The translations under genes were made by a program, and so were the position numbers. A DNA stretch of 5,616 nucleotides. Origin: CAVQGZ01 sp964356295 (GTDB taxonomy: Bacteria > Actinomycetota > Actinomycetes > Jiangellales > Jiangellaceae). Positions 1 through 5,616 of this stretch are shown here, in pieces (the first letter of the stretch is position 1; every line of letters begins with the position of its first letter). A model generated the notes under the pieces. That model worked only from the letters and a program-made list of their open reading frames with translations, had not been told where the DNA came from and did not search any database. The DNA is taken from NCBI GenBank assembly GCA_964356295.1, contig CAYHHE010000118.1, positions 1 to 5,616 on the forward strand, written 5' to 3'.

Positions 1-73
1 ACCTGGATCCCCGCCACAAGCGCCAGTCCATAGCCGTCGGCACCTGAACAGTTACTACGTCAGGCTGAAATGC

Positions 74-120
74 GAACGCCCGATGCGCGGCATGACGTGA
101 ACGCTATGCCCGATGCGGCA
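74..120. repeat. Short imperfect direct repeat at the broken end of the IS remnant
   Basis: Two imperfect copies of the same word lie side by side. Positions 74-92 and 99-120 both begin GAACGC and both contain CCGATGCG followed by GCA, with small gaps between the shared blocks. An ACGTCA/TGACGT inverted pair (57-62 and 93-98) brackets the first copy. The repeats sit exactly where similarity to the IS630 transposase stops, so they may be a scar of the rearrangement that truncated it. They could also be chance similarity in GC-rich DNA. Confidence 0.3.
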
Positions 121-500
121 CCTCGGCGACGGCCTGACCGGCCAGCTCGGCGGCCGACCAGCGCGCCAGCGGCACCCCGGCATCTTCTGGATGGGGTGCA
201 GACCAGCGCCTTGACCTGCGCGACCTGGACCGGGCCGAACACCGGCGGACGGCCAGACCGGGACCGGTCAACCAGCCCGTCGAGGCCGTGCTGGTGGAAT
301 CGTCGACGCCACTTGCGCACCGTGTCGACATGCACCCCCACCTCAGCGGCGATCGCGGCGTTCGTGCGGCCGTCAGCGGCGGCCAGCACGATCCGGGCGC
401 GGATCACCACCCGATGCCCGGCACGCCCGGACCGCACCCGGGCAGACAGCACGGCGTGCTCGGCGGCGGACAGGATGATCACGAAGGGGGAAGAGATCAC
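104..500 (-). pseudogene. IS630-family transposase remnant, frameshifted and truncated
   Basis: This is the N-terminal part of an IS630-family transposase, the DDE enzyme of a Tc1/mariner-related insertion sequence. The reading begins at GTG 498-500 (or the adjacent GTG 501-503). It shows the family's characteristic N-terminus: an RARIVLAAADGRTNAAIA stretch leading into a helix-turn-helix (about residues 45-70, with VDTVRKWRRRF), then the linker DGLVDRSRSGRPPVF. Around 190-200 the frame breaks. The expected continuation (HPEDAGVPLARWSAAELAGQ) lies in the other minus frame and ends at a stop at 104-106. Removing one base from the four-G run at 193-196 restores a continuous reading. Homology stops near 120, so the whole DDE catalytic domain is missing; an intact member would be roughly 350 residues. 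The remnant therefore cannot transpose. A frame open upstream to 620 is probably not part of the protein. Family assignment is by recognition of the N-terminal motif and is fairly secure; the IS ends cannot be located. Confidence 0.8.
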
Positions 501-585
501 CACCGCCCTGTTGTCGCCGACCAGCACCCCATCGGGGCGGCGACACGCCGCACCCGGTGCCGGTCCGTCCCCCCGGTGGGCCACC

Positions 586-927
586 ATGACCGCCTTGCCC
601 ACCATCCCGGAGTCGACCAAGACCTCGCTGCACCAACGGCTGTACGCCCGGGCCCGCGACCGCTGGCCCCAGGTGTCTGAGATCCAGGTGCGCTACCACG
701 CCGGGTTCGCCTACGTCGACGCCGCCCTCCCCAACGGCGAGACCCTCAAGCTGTGCCAGCTGCGCTACGCCGGATACGCCAACCAGTGGGGCTTCGCCAT
801 CTACCGCGCCAGCCACGACGACTACGAGGACTCCTTCCTCCCCACCGGCATCATGGGCGGCACCGCAGAAGACGCCCTCGACACCGCCTGCGGGCTCTAC
901 CTCAACGACCCCACCGCCTGGACCTGA
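586..927 (+). CDS. Conserved-looking small protein of unknown function (113 aa)
   Basis: This encodes a 113-residue soluble protein with no signal peptide or membrane segment. ATG 586 is chosen because GGTGGG (575-580) lies five bases upstream as a plausible ribosome binding site; the frame is open much further upstream, but that part is Arg/Pro-rich and antisense to the transposase remnant. The N-terminus (to about residue 30) looks helical and basic. The centre has alternating aromatic and hydrophobic residues suggesting a beta-sheet: IQVRYHAGFAYVDAALPNGE, then LCQLRYAGYANQWGFAIYRA. It is followed by an acidic SHDDYEDSFLPTG segment and a helix ending in CGLYLNDPTAW. I recall similar hypothetical proteins from actinomycete accessory regions near transposases, but I know of no function. 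The mixed composition, unlike the low-complexity frames around it, argues that it is real. It is divergent from the IS remnant and separated from the exporter by 163 bases containing terminator-like hairpins, so it is probably its own transcript. Confidence 0.72.
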   Translation: MTALPTIPESTKTSLHQRLYARARDRWPQVSEIQVRYHAGFAYVDAALPNGETLKLCQLRYAGYANQWGFAIYRASHDDYEDSFLPTGIMGGTAEDALDTACGLYLNDPTAWT

Positions 928-969
928 CCCCCGACGAACTTCCAGAGACGCCCACTGGCCGCGCCGCCT

Positions 970-984
970 CCCCGTCGAACGGGG
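970..984 (+). terminator. GC hairpin downstream of the 113-aa gene
   Basis: A perfect six-base-pair stem (CCCCGT 970-975 with ACGGGG 979-984) closes a three-base loop, 42 bases past the stop codon at 925-927. No U-tract follows, as is common for terminators in high-GC actinobacteria. The structure is clear; its role as a terminator is inferred from position alone. Confidence 0.35.
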
Positions 985-1041
985 CCGGCCTGGCGGGGCG
1001 CCCGGGTGGCACGGGCCACTGCACGGGCCCACGCGGGGGCA

Positions 1042-1062
1042 GGCCCGGAGGGTTTCCGGGCC
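1042..1062 (+). terminator. Eight-base-pair hairpin just upstream of the exporter operon
   Basis: GGCCCGGA (1042-1049) pairs perfectly with TCCGGGCC (1055-1062) across a five-base loop, GGGTT. All but one of the pairs are G-C, so the stem should be very stable. It ends 28 bases before the GTG start of the first exporter gene. If the operon is transcribed from the leaderless promoter proposed at 1079-1084, this hairpin lies outside the mRNA and would act as a terminator shielding the operon from upstream reading. If transcription starts further upstream, it would instead be a 5' leader structure. No U-tract follows. Confidence 0.4.
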
Positions 1063-1078
1063 GCCCGTCGTGCGGGGG

Positions 1079-1084
1079 TAGCGT
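1079..1084 (+). promoter_or_regulatory. Possible -10 element for leaderless transcription of the exporter operon
   Basis: TAGCGT fits the actinobacterial -10 pattern TANNNT. Exactly six bases separate it from the GTG start at 1091, the spacing expected if transcription begins at the first base of the start codon. No recognisable -35 lies at the right distance; TTTCCG at 1053-1058 is too far and a poor match. The alternative is ordinary initiation from the purine run GGGGG (1074-1078), which is 12 bases before the GTG and not a good anti-16S match. A six-base degenerate motif is weak evidence on its own. Confidence 0.28.
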
Positions 1085-1090
1085 CAGGCC

Positions 1091-2818
1091 GTGCTCGCGT
1101 TGCTGCGGCGGTTCCTCGCGCCCTATCGCGGGCCGTTGGCGATCGTCTTGGCGCTGCTGTTCGTCCAGGCGGTGGGCAACCTCTACCTGCCGGAGCTGAA
1201 CGCCGACATCATCAACAACGGGGTCGTGCAGGGAGACACCGGCTACATCGTGCGGGTCGGCGGCGTCATGTTGGCGGTGACCGCCGCCCTCGGGGTCGCT
1301 TCGATCGTGGGCGTCTACTTCAGCGCCCGCACCGCGATGGCGTTCGGCCGCGACGTGCGGGGGGCGCTGTTCCGGTCCGTGGAGGGCTTCTCCCAGCGGG
1401 AGGTCAACACCTTCGGCGCGCCGTCGCTGATCACCCGCAACACCAACGACGTCCAGCAGGTGCAGATGCTGGTGATCATGGCGCTGACAATCATGGTGCT
1501 GGCGCCGATCATGGCCATCGGCGGGGTGGTCATGGCGCTGCGGATGGATGCCGTCCTGTCCCGGCTGCTGCTCGTGGTCGTGCCGGTCATGGCGGTGTTC
1601 ATCGGGCTCGTGCTCTCCCGGGCCGTGCCGCTGTTCCGAGCCACCCAGCGCAAGATCGACTCCGTCAACCAGGTGCTGCGCGAGCAGCTCACCGGCGTGC
1701 GGGTGGTCCGAGCGTTCGTCCGCGACGAGCACGAGCAGCGCCGCTTCGAGGCGGCCAACGCCGACCTCACGGACACCATGCTGCGGGTCAACCGGATCTT
1801 CGCCCTCGTGATGCCCACGCTCATGCTCATCATGAACCTCTCCGCCGTGGCGATCATCTGGTTCGGCGGGCTGCGGGTGGACTCCGGTGAGATGCCGATC
1901 GGGAACCTCACGGCGTTCCTGACCTACCTCATGCAGATCCTCATGGCCGTGATGATGGCCACGATGATGGTGGTCATGGTGCCGCGGGCCGCGGCGTCGG
2001 CCGAACGCATCGCCGCTGTCCTCGACGTCGAGCCCGCGGTCGTCGACCCGGTCAGCCCGCGCACCGTGTCCGCCCACGGGGTGCTGGAGCTGCGCAGCGT
2101 CGACTTCGGCTACCCGGGGGCCGAGGAGCCCGTGCTGAGCGGGGTGTCCTTCGCCGTCGGTCCCGGGGAGGTCGTTGCCGTCGTCGGGTCCACCGGGTCC
2201 GGCAAGACGACCCTGGTCAACCTGGTACCCCGGCTCTACGACGTCGACGGTGGGACTGTCGTCCTCGACGGCGTCGACATCCGCGGGCTGGCCCGTGCCG
2301 ACCTGTGGTCCCGTATCGGGTTCGTCCCCCAGCGTGCGTTCCTGTTCAGCGGCACGGTGGCCAGCAACCTGGCTGTCGGCAAGCCGGACGCGACCGAGGA
2401 CGAGATGTGGCACGCCCTGGACGTCGCCCAGGCCGCCGACTTCGTCCGCGCCCTTCCCGACGGGCTGTCGGCACCCGTCGAGCAGGGTGGGGCGAACCTG
2501 TCCGGAGGCCAGCGCCAGCGCCTCGCGATCGCCCGGGCGGTCGTGCGTCGCCCAGAGCTCTACGTCTTCGACGACAGCTTCTCCGCGCTGGACTACGCCA
2601 CCGACGCGCGGCTGCGGGCCGCGTTGCGTCGCGAGGCTGTCGGCGCCGCGGTGCTCGTCGTCGCCCAGCGCGTGAGCACGATCATGCACGCCGACCGCAT
2701 CGTCGTGCTCGAGTCCGGTCGGGTCGTCGGGCTCGGGCAGCACGACGAGCTGCTGGCCGGGTGCGACACCTACCGGGAGATCGTGCAGTCCCAGCTCAGC
2801 GAGGCGGACGTCGCGTGA
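1091..2818 (+). CDS. ABC exporter half-transporter, subunit with degenerate ATP site (575 aa)
   Basis: This is a membrane-plus-ATPase half-transporter of the type IV (MsbA/LmrA-like) exporter family, which moves hydrophobic compounds across the cytoplasmic membrane. GTG 1091 is the furthest possible start, because an in-frame TAG occurs at 1079-1081. Six membrane helices lie at about residues 15-35, 55-78, 127-148, 156-176, 237-259 and 274-297. The ATPase domain (about 330-575) has A-loop Tyr341, Walker A GSTGSGKT at 366-373, Q-loop Gln414, a perfect LSGGQ at 470-474, and Walker B LYVFD at 490-494. Asp495 replaces the usual catalytic Glu, the D-loop is SALD, and Gln526 replaces the switch His. 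Both replacements mark the degenerate-site subunit of heterodimeric exporters such as TM287 and BmrC. Its stop overlaps the start of the partner gene. It resembles M. tuberculosis Rv1273c (582 aa) in size and order, by recollection. The substrate is unknown; drug or lipid export would both suit the family. Confidence 0.95.
   Translation: MLALLRRFLAPYRGPLAIVLALLFVQAVGNLYLPELNADIINNGVVQGDTGYIVRVGGVMLAVTAALGVASIVGVYFSARTAMAFGRDVRGALFRSVEGFSQREVNTFGAPSLITRNTNDVQQVQMLVIMALTIMVLAPIMAIGGVVMALRMDAVLSRLLLVVVPVMAVFIGLVLSRAVPLFRATQRKIDSVNQVLREQLTGVRVVRAFVRDEHEQRRFEAANADLTDTMLRVNRIFALVMPTLMLIMNLSAVAIIWFGGLRVDSGEMPIGNLTAFLTYLMQILMAVMMATMMVVMVPRAAASAERIAAVLDVEPAVVDPVSPRTVSAHGVLELRSVDFGYPGAEEPVLSGVSFAVGPGEVVAVVGSTGSGKTTLVNLVPRLYDVDGGTVVLDGVDIRGLARADLWSRIGFVPQRAFLFSGTVASNLAVGKPDATEDEMWHALDVAQAADFVRALPDGLSAPVEQGGANLSGGQRQRLAIARAVVRRPELYVFDDSFSALDYATDARLRAALRREAVGAAVLVVAQRVSTIMHADRIVVLESGRVVGLGQHDELLAGCDTYREIVQSQLSEADVA
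2801..2807 (+). promoter_or_regulatory. Ribosome binding site for the second exporter subunit
   Basis: GAGGCGG lies inside the last codons of the first exporter gene, seven bases before GTG 2815. It supports GTG 2815 as the start of the second subunit instead of the later ATG at 2938. The start overlaps the upstream TGA in the sequence GTGA (2815-2818), the usual arrangement for coupled translation of subunits made in equal amounts. Confidence 0.6.
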
Positions 2819-4884
2819 CGCTGCACGCACCCCCGACCGGGGGAGGCGGCGCCGGCGTGGGCGGACGAGGCGCCGGGCCCGGCGGCGGCCGACCCGTCCC
2901 CCCGCCGGCCGGGATGGGTCCCGGTCGCGGCGGCCCCATGGCCGGGCTGACCGTCCCGGTGGAGAAGTCCAAGGACTTCTCCGGGAGCCTGCGCCGGCTC
3001 GGCGCCCGGCTTCGTCCCGAACGTCTGGTCATCGGGGTGGTCCTCGCAGCGGCAGTGGTCAGTGTGGCCCTGGCCGTGCTCGGGCCCAAGCTGCTCGGCA
3101 ACGCCACCACCCTGATCTTCGAGGGTGTGGTCGGGCGCAGCCTGCCCCCCGGCGTCTCCCAGGACCAGGCCGTTCAGACGCTGCGCGAGCAGGGCGAGGA
3201 CGAGCTCGCCTCCATGGTCGCCGCCATGGACCTCGTCCCCGGGCAGGGCGTGGACCTGGACCAGCTGGGCCGCCTGCTGCTGCTCGTGGCGCTGGTGTAC
3301 GTGCTGTCCTCGGTGTTCTCGTGGGTGCAGGGGTACCTGATGGCGGGAGTCACGCAGCGGACGGTCTACGAGCTGCGGGCCGACGTCGAGGCCAAGATCG
3401 CCCGGCTACCGCTGACCTACTTCGACCGGCACGCCCGCGGGGACCTGCTCAGCCGGGTCACCAACGACATCGACAACGTGGCCACGACCCTGCAGCAGGT
3501 GCTCACCCAGCTCATCACGTCGGTGCTCACCGTCGTCGGCGTGCTGATCATGATGCTGATCATCTCCCCGTTGTTGGCTGTGATCGCGCTGCTGACCGTG
3601 CCGCTGTCGTTCGTGGTCACCCTCGCGATCGCCCGCCGGTCCCAGCCACACTTCGTCGCCCAGTGGGACTGGACGGGTCGGCTCAACGGGCACGTCGAGG
3701 AGATGTACACCGGGCACGACGTGGTCAAGGTCTACGGCCAGAAGGACGCCGCCGTCGAGGAGTTCGACCGGCTCAACGAGCACATGTACTCCTCCAGCTT
3801 CCGGGCCCAGTTCATCTCCGGGGTCATCCAGCCCGCGATCGCGTTCATCGGCAACCTCACCTACGTCGCGATCGCCGTCATCGGCGGGTACCAGGTGGCC
3901 ACCGGTGCCCTGCCGCTGGGCGACGTCCAGGCCTTCATCCAGTACTCCCGCCAGTTCACGATGCCGATCACCCAGGTGGCCAGCATCGTCAACCTGATGC
4001 AGTCCGGCGTGGCCAGCGCCGAGCGGGTCTTCGAGTTCCTGGACGCCGAGGAGGAGGACCCGGACCCCGACCCGCCGGCCCGGGTGGACCAGGTGCGCGG
4101 CCGGGTGACCTTCGAGGCCGTGTCGTTCCGGTACCTGCCCGACACCCCGCTCATCGACGACCTCGACCTCGTCGTCGAACCAGGGGAGTCCATCGCGATC
4201 GTCGGCCCCACCGGTGCCGGGAAGACCACGCTGGTCAACCTGCTCATGCGCTTCTACGAGGTGGACGCCGGGCGGATCACACTCGACGGGATCGACACCC
4301 GCACCATGAGCCGGGACGGGCTGCGCCGCTGCTTCGGCATGGTGTTGCAGGACACCTGGCTGTTCGGCGGGACGATCCGGGACAACATCGCCTACGGAGC
4401 GCAGGACGCCACCGAGGACCAGGTGCTCGCCGCAGCCGAGGCTGCGCACCTCGACCATGTCGTGCGCACCCTGCCCGACGGCTACGACACGGTGCTCGAC
4501 GACGAGGCGTCGAACCTGTCGGCCGGTGAGAAGCAGCTGGTCACGATCGCGCGGGCGTTCCTCGCCGACCCGCCGATCCTCATCCTCGACGAGGCGACCA
4601 GCTCGGTGGACACCCGCACCGAGGTGCTCATCCAGCAGGCGATGGCCCGGCTTCGCCACGGTCGCACCAGCTTCGTCATCGCCCACCGGCTTTCGACGAT
4701 CCGAGGCGCCGACACGATCCTGGTGATGACTGACGGCCGGATCGTCGAGCAGGGCAACCACGACGAGCTGCTCGCCCAGGGCGGGGATTACCACGAGCTC
4801 TACATCAGCCAGTTCCTCGGCGGGGAGGACGAGCCTCCGCCGCCCGTCCCGCCCGGTTCACGCGCGGTGTCGCCGCTCACCTGA
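2815..4884 (+). CDS. ABC exporter half-transporter, catalytic-site subunit (689 aa)
   Basis: This is the partner half-transporter, predicted to form a heterodimer with the product of the preceding gene. Starting at GTG 2815, residues 9-43 are a disordered Gly/Pro-rich tail. Membrane helices follow at about 71-92, 152-176, 228-250, 252-272, 340-358 and 369-391. An unusually long external loop (about 93-150) separates the first two. The ATPase domain (about 425-670) has A-loop Tyr440, Walker A GPTGAGKT at 464-471, Q-loop Gln512, Walker B ILILD at 588-592 with catalytic Glu593, D-loop SSVD, and switch His624. Its signature is LSAGE (568-572) instead of LSGGQ. This is the mirror image of the first subunit: its own Walker motifs plus the partner's LSGGQ make the hydrolytic site, and its LSAGE caps the degenerate one. 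The C-terminus ends in an acidic, proline-rich tail. It is longer than the recalled M. tuberculosis relative Rv1272c (631 aa), mainly through the tails. The ATG at 2938 (residue 42) is an alternative start that would remove the Gly/Pro tail. Confidence 0.94.
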   Translation: MTLHAPPTGGGGAGVGGRGAGPGGGRPVPPPAGMGPGRGGPMAGLTVPVEKSKDFSGSLRRLGARLRPERLVIGVVLAAAVVSVALAVLGPKLLGNATTLIFEGVVGRSLPPGVSQDQAVQTLREQGEDELASMVAAMDLVPGQGVDLDQLGRLLLLVALVYVLSSVFSWVQGYLMAGVTQRTVYELRADVEAKIARLPLTYFDRHARGDLLSRVTNDIDNVATTLQQVLTQLITSVLTVVGVLIMMLIISPLLAVIALLTVPLSFVVTLAIARRSQPHFVAQWDWTGRLNGHVEEMYTGHDVVKVYGQKDAAVEEFDRLNEHMYSSSFRAQFISGVIQPAIAFIGNLTYVAIAVIGGYQVATGALPLGDVQAFIQYSRQFTMPITQVASIVNLMQSGVASAERVFEFLDAEEEDPDPDPPARVDQVRGRVTFEAVSFRYLPDTPLIDDLDLVVEPGESIAIVGPTGAGKTTLVNLLMRFYEVDAGRITLDGIDTRTMSRDGLRRCFGMVLQDTWLFGGTIRDNIAYGAQDATEDQVLAAAEAAHLDHVVRTLPDGYDTVLDDEASNLSAGEKQLVTIARAFLADPPILILDEATSSVDTRTEVLIQQAMARLRHGRTSFVIAHRLSTIRGADTILVMTDGRIVEQGNHDELLAQGGDYHELYISQFLGGEDEPPPPVPPGSRAVSPLT

Positions 4885-4889
4885 GTGTC

Positions 4890-4942
4890 GGCCAGATGGG
4901 AGCCGGGTTATGCTGCCGAAGCTGATCTCGAACCCGGCGGCC
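4890..4942 (+). terminator. Inverted repeat after the exporter operon
   Basis: GCCGGGTT (4902-4909) pairs perfectly with AACCCGGC (4931-4938) around a 21-base loop, and GGCC (4890-4893) can extend the stem with GGCC (4939-4942) across a one-sided internal loop. It begins six bases after the exporter stop codon. A second short hairpin follows (CCCTG 4959-4963 with CAGGG 4969-4973, five-base loop). A third possible pairing is TGACCG 4999-5004 with CGGTCA 5021-5026. There is no U-tract. The position between convergent genes makes transcription termination the likely role, but the long loop is atypical. Confidence 0.4.
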
Positions 4943-5056
4943 TGAGACCCGAAAGGGCCCCTGACCAGCAGGGAATGCACACCGTGCCTAACCGCTGATG
5001 ACCGCAGACGCTCCCCTCATCGGTCACGTGAGGGTCCCTGTGACGCTAGCTCCGGG

Positions 5057-5071
5057 TGAGGCCCTGCCTCG
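5057..5071 (-). terminator. Small hairpin immediately after the UPF0158 gene
   Basis: GAGGC (5058-5062) pairs with GCCTC (5066-5070) around a three-base loop, with a further G-T wobble pair at the base. It lies two bases beyond the stop codon of the minus-strand gene (5074-5076). The stem is short and no U-tract follows, so the terminator call rests on position and should be held loosely. Confidence 0.25.
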
Positions 5072-5073
5072 GA

Positions 5074-5601
5074 TCAGGGCAACTCCGGATCTGGATGGGC
5101 CGCCAGGTAGCGCTCGGCCTCTCCGATGTCGATGAGTTCCTGGTCGAGCAGCCACTGCACCGCGCGGCACCTGGCTCGCACGTCGCGGAAGGCGTGCCAC
5201 ACCGACACCAGGTCCGGGTACTCCTCGTACAGCTCATCCTTGAACCGGCGGAACGCACCGCGGCCGCGAATCGCCCGTGCCAGTCGGCGGGAGGCCTGCT
5301 CGTCACTGAGCCGCTCAGCGAAGTCGGCCATGTCCTCGTACCAGACGTACGACGGAAGCGGGTCGACAGGGAGCAGACCGGTCTCCTCGAGCTCGTCGCC
5401 GTCCATCGGGTTCTGCCCGTCCAGACCGGTGTCCGATGTCCAGATGTGTAGCTCTCCGGTGGCCGGGTCGAGCATCCACCGGTGGTCGTAGTCGGTCTGG
5501 TCGGCCAACGCCTGGGCGATCTCGTCGAGGTCTACCTGGCCTAGTGCGAGCACACGCTGAGCGTAGGCCTGCCGGGCGCTGCCGGCACGGCTCTCGACCA
5601 C
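5074..5601 (-). CDS. UPF0158-family protein (start uncertain, about 175 aa)
   Basis: This encodes a soluble protein of the uncharacterised UPF0158 family. The domain starts near residue 23 (VDLDEIAQALADQTDYDHRW) with a helix and then a strand, LDPATGELHIW. An acidic segment follows, then the family's clearest marks: a WYEDMADFAERL helix (about 87-98), GRGAFRRFKD at 113-122, and EYPDLVSVWHAFRD at about 127-140. The rest is a helix, RCRAVQWLLDQELI, and a short tail. No membrane segment or signal peptide is seen. The chosen start is GTG at 5599-5601, but it lacks a visible ribosome binding site and the frame stays open to the window edge, so the protein may begin further upstream; GTG 5551-5553 is a shorter alternative. 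The gene is convergent with the exporter operon across 189 bases and shows no obvious link to it. Family membership is confident; the biochemical function of the family is not known to me. Confidence 0.82.
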   Translation of the reverse strand: MVESRAGSARQAYAQRVLALGQVDLDEIAQALADQTDYDHRWMLDPATGELHIWTSDTGLDGQNPMDGDELEETGLLPVDPLPSYVWYEDMADFAERLSDEQASRRLARAIRGRGAFRRFKDELYEEYPDLVSVWHAFRDVRARCRAVQWLLDQELIDIGEAERYLAAHPDPELP

Positions 5602-5616
5602 CGATGTAGCCGCGAA

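Noticed and set aside
3..47. Possible C-terminal tail of a plus-strand gene entering from the left (14 codons to TGA 45-47)
   Set aside because: Fourteen codons are too few to recognise or to distinguish from chance.
70..585. Upstream in-frame extension of the 113-aa gene
   Set aside because: It is antisense to the transposase remnant and consists of Arg, Pro, Thr and Ala runs. The composition changes abruptly to normal protein at about 586, where a start and ribosome binding site occur.
1010..1029. Direct repeat CACGGGCC at 1010-1017 and 1022-1029 as a possible operator
   Set aside because: Two eight-base copies in a segment built almost entirely of G and C are not distinctive enough to support a binding site.
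2305..2814. Upstream in-frame extension of the second exporter gene
   Set aside because: It overlaps the ATPase domain of the first subunit in another frame and reads as Arg/Pro/Gly-rich nonsense. GTG 2815 with its GTGA overlap and ribosome binding site is the sensible start.
902..2830. Long minus-strand open frame of 642 residues across the first exporter gene
   Set aside because: It is antisense to an unmistakable ABC transporter and its product is a monotonous His/Asp/Gly/Arg mixture with no domain, as expected from reversed GC-rich coding sequence.
3406..4794. Long minus-strand open frame of 462 residues across the second exporter gene
   Set aside because: It is antisense to clear Walker A, Walker B and membrane helix coding sequence and has a low-complexity Asp/Val/Gly/His composition; it is a compositional shadow.
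4902..4960. Possible tRNA on either strand, suggested by a TCGAACCC-like string near 4928-4935
   Set aside because: The flanking bases do not form a five-pair T-arm with a seven-base loop, and no acceptor or anticodon stem can be drawn; the string belongs to a simple inverted repeat.
1..5616. CRISPR array, rRNA, integrase attachment site or replication origin
   Set aside because: No regularly spaced repeats, rRNA-like segments, integrase gene with flanking duplications, or clusters of DnaA-box-like sites were seen.

Overview
The window is GC-rich throughout, uses GTG starts freely, and encodes proteins of actinobacterial type, so it most likely comes from the chromosome of a high-GC actinomycete (a Pseudonocardia-like or other mycelial lineage would fit, but the sequence does not fix the genus).

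Layout. (1) Positions 1-500 are an accessory scar: a decayed minus-strand IS630-family transposase that keeps only its N-terminal helix-turn-helix part, carries a one-base frameshift near 190-200, and is cut off before any catalytic residues. (2) Positions 586-927 (+) hold a 113-residue protein of unknown function, read divergently from the transposase remnant. (3) Positions 928-1090 are non-coding and contain two strong GC hairpins and a -10-like hexamer placed as expected for leaderless transcription of the next gene. (4) Positions 1091-4884 (+) are the core of the window: two translationally coupled ABC exporter half-transporter genes overlapping by a GTGA. (5) Positions 4885-5073 form a structured convergent intergenic region. 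(6) Positions 5074-5601 (-) encode a UPF0158-family protein whose start is uncertain because its frame stays open to the right edge of the window.

How the genes work together. The two ABC half-transporters (575 and 689 residues, each a six-helix membrane domain followed by an ATPase domain) are predicted to form one heterodimer. Their defects are complementary. Subunit 1 has Asp for the catalytic Glu after Walker B and Gln for the switch His, but a perfect LSGGQ. Subunit 2 has intact catalytic Glu and His but a degenerate LSAGE signature. This gives one ATP-hydrolysing site and one degenerate site, as in the TM287/288 and BmrC/BmrD class, and resembles the Rv1273c/Rv1272c pair of Mycobacterium tuberculosis (comparison from memory, not from a search). 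The substrate cannot be read from the sequence. No functional link between the exporter and the flanking small genes is evident.

I did not find a convincing undescribed system. The most informative points are the motif asymmetry of the exporter, the frameshifted IS remnant beside an orphan conserved-looking small gene, and the hairpin/leaderless-promoter arrangement in front of the exporter operon.
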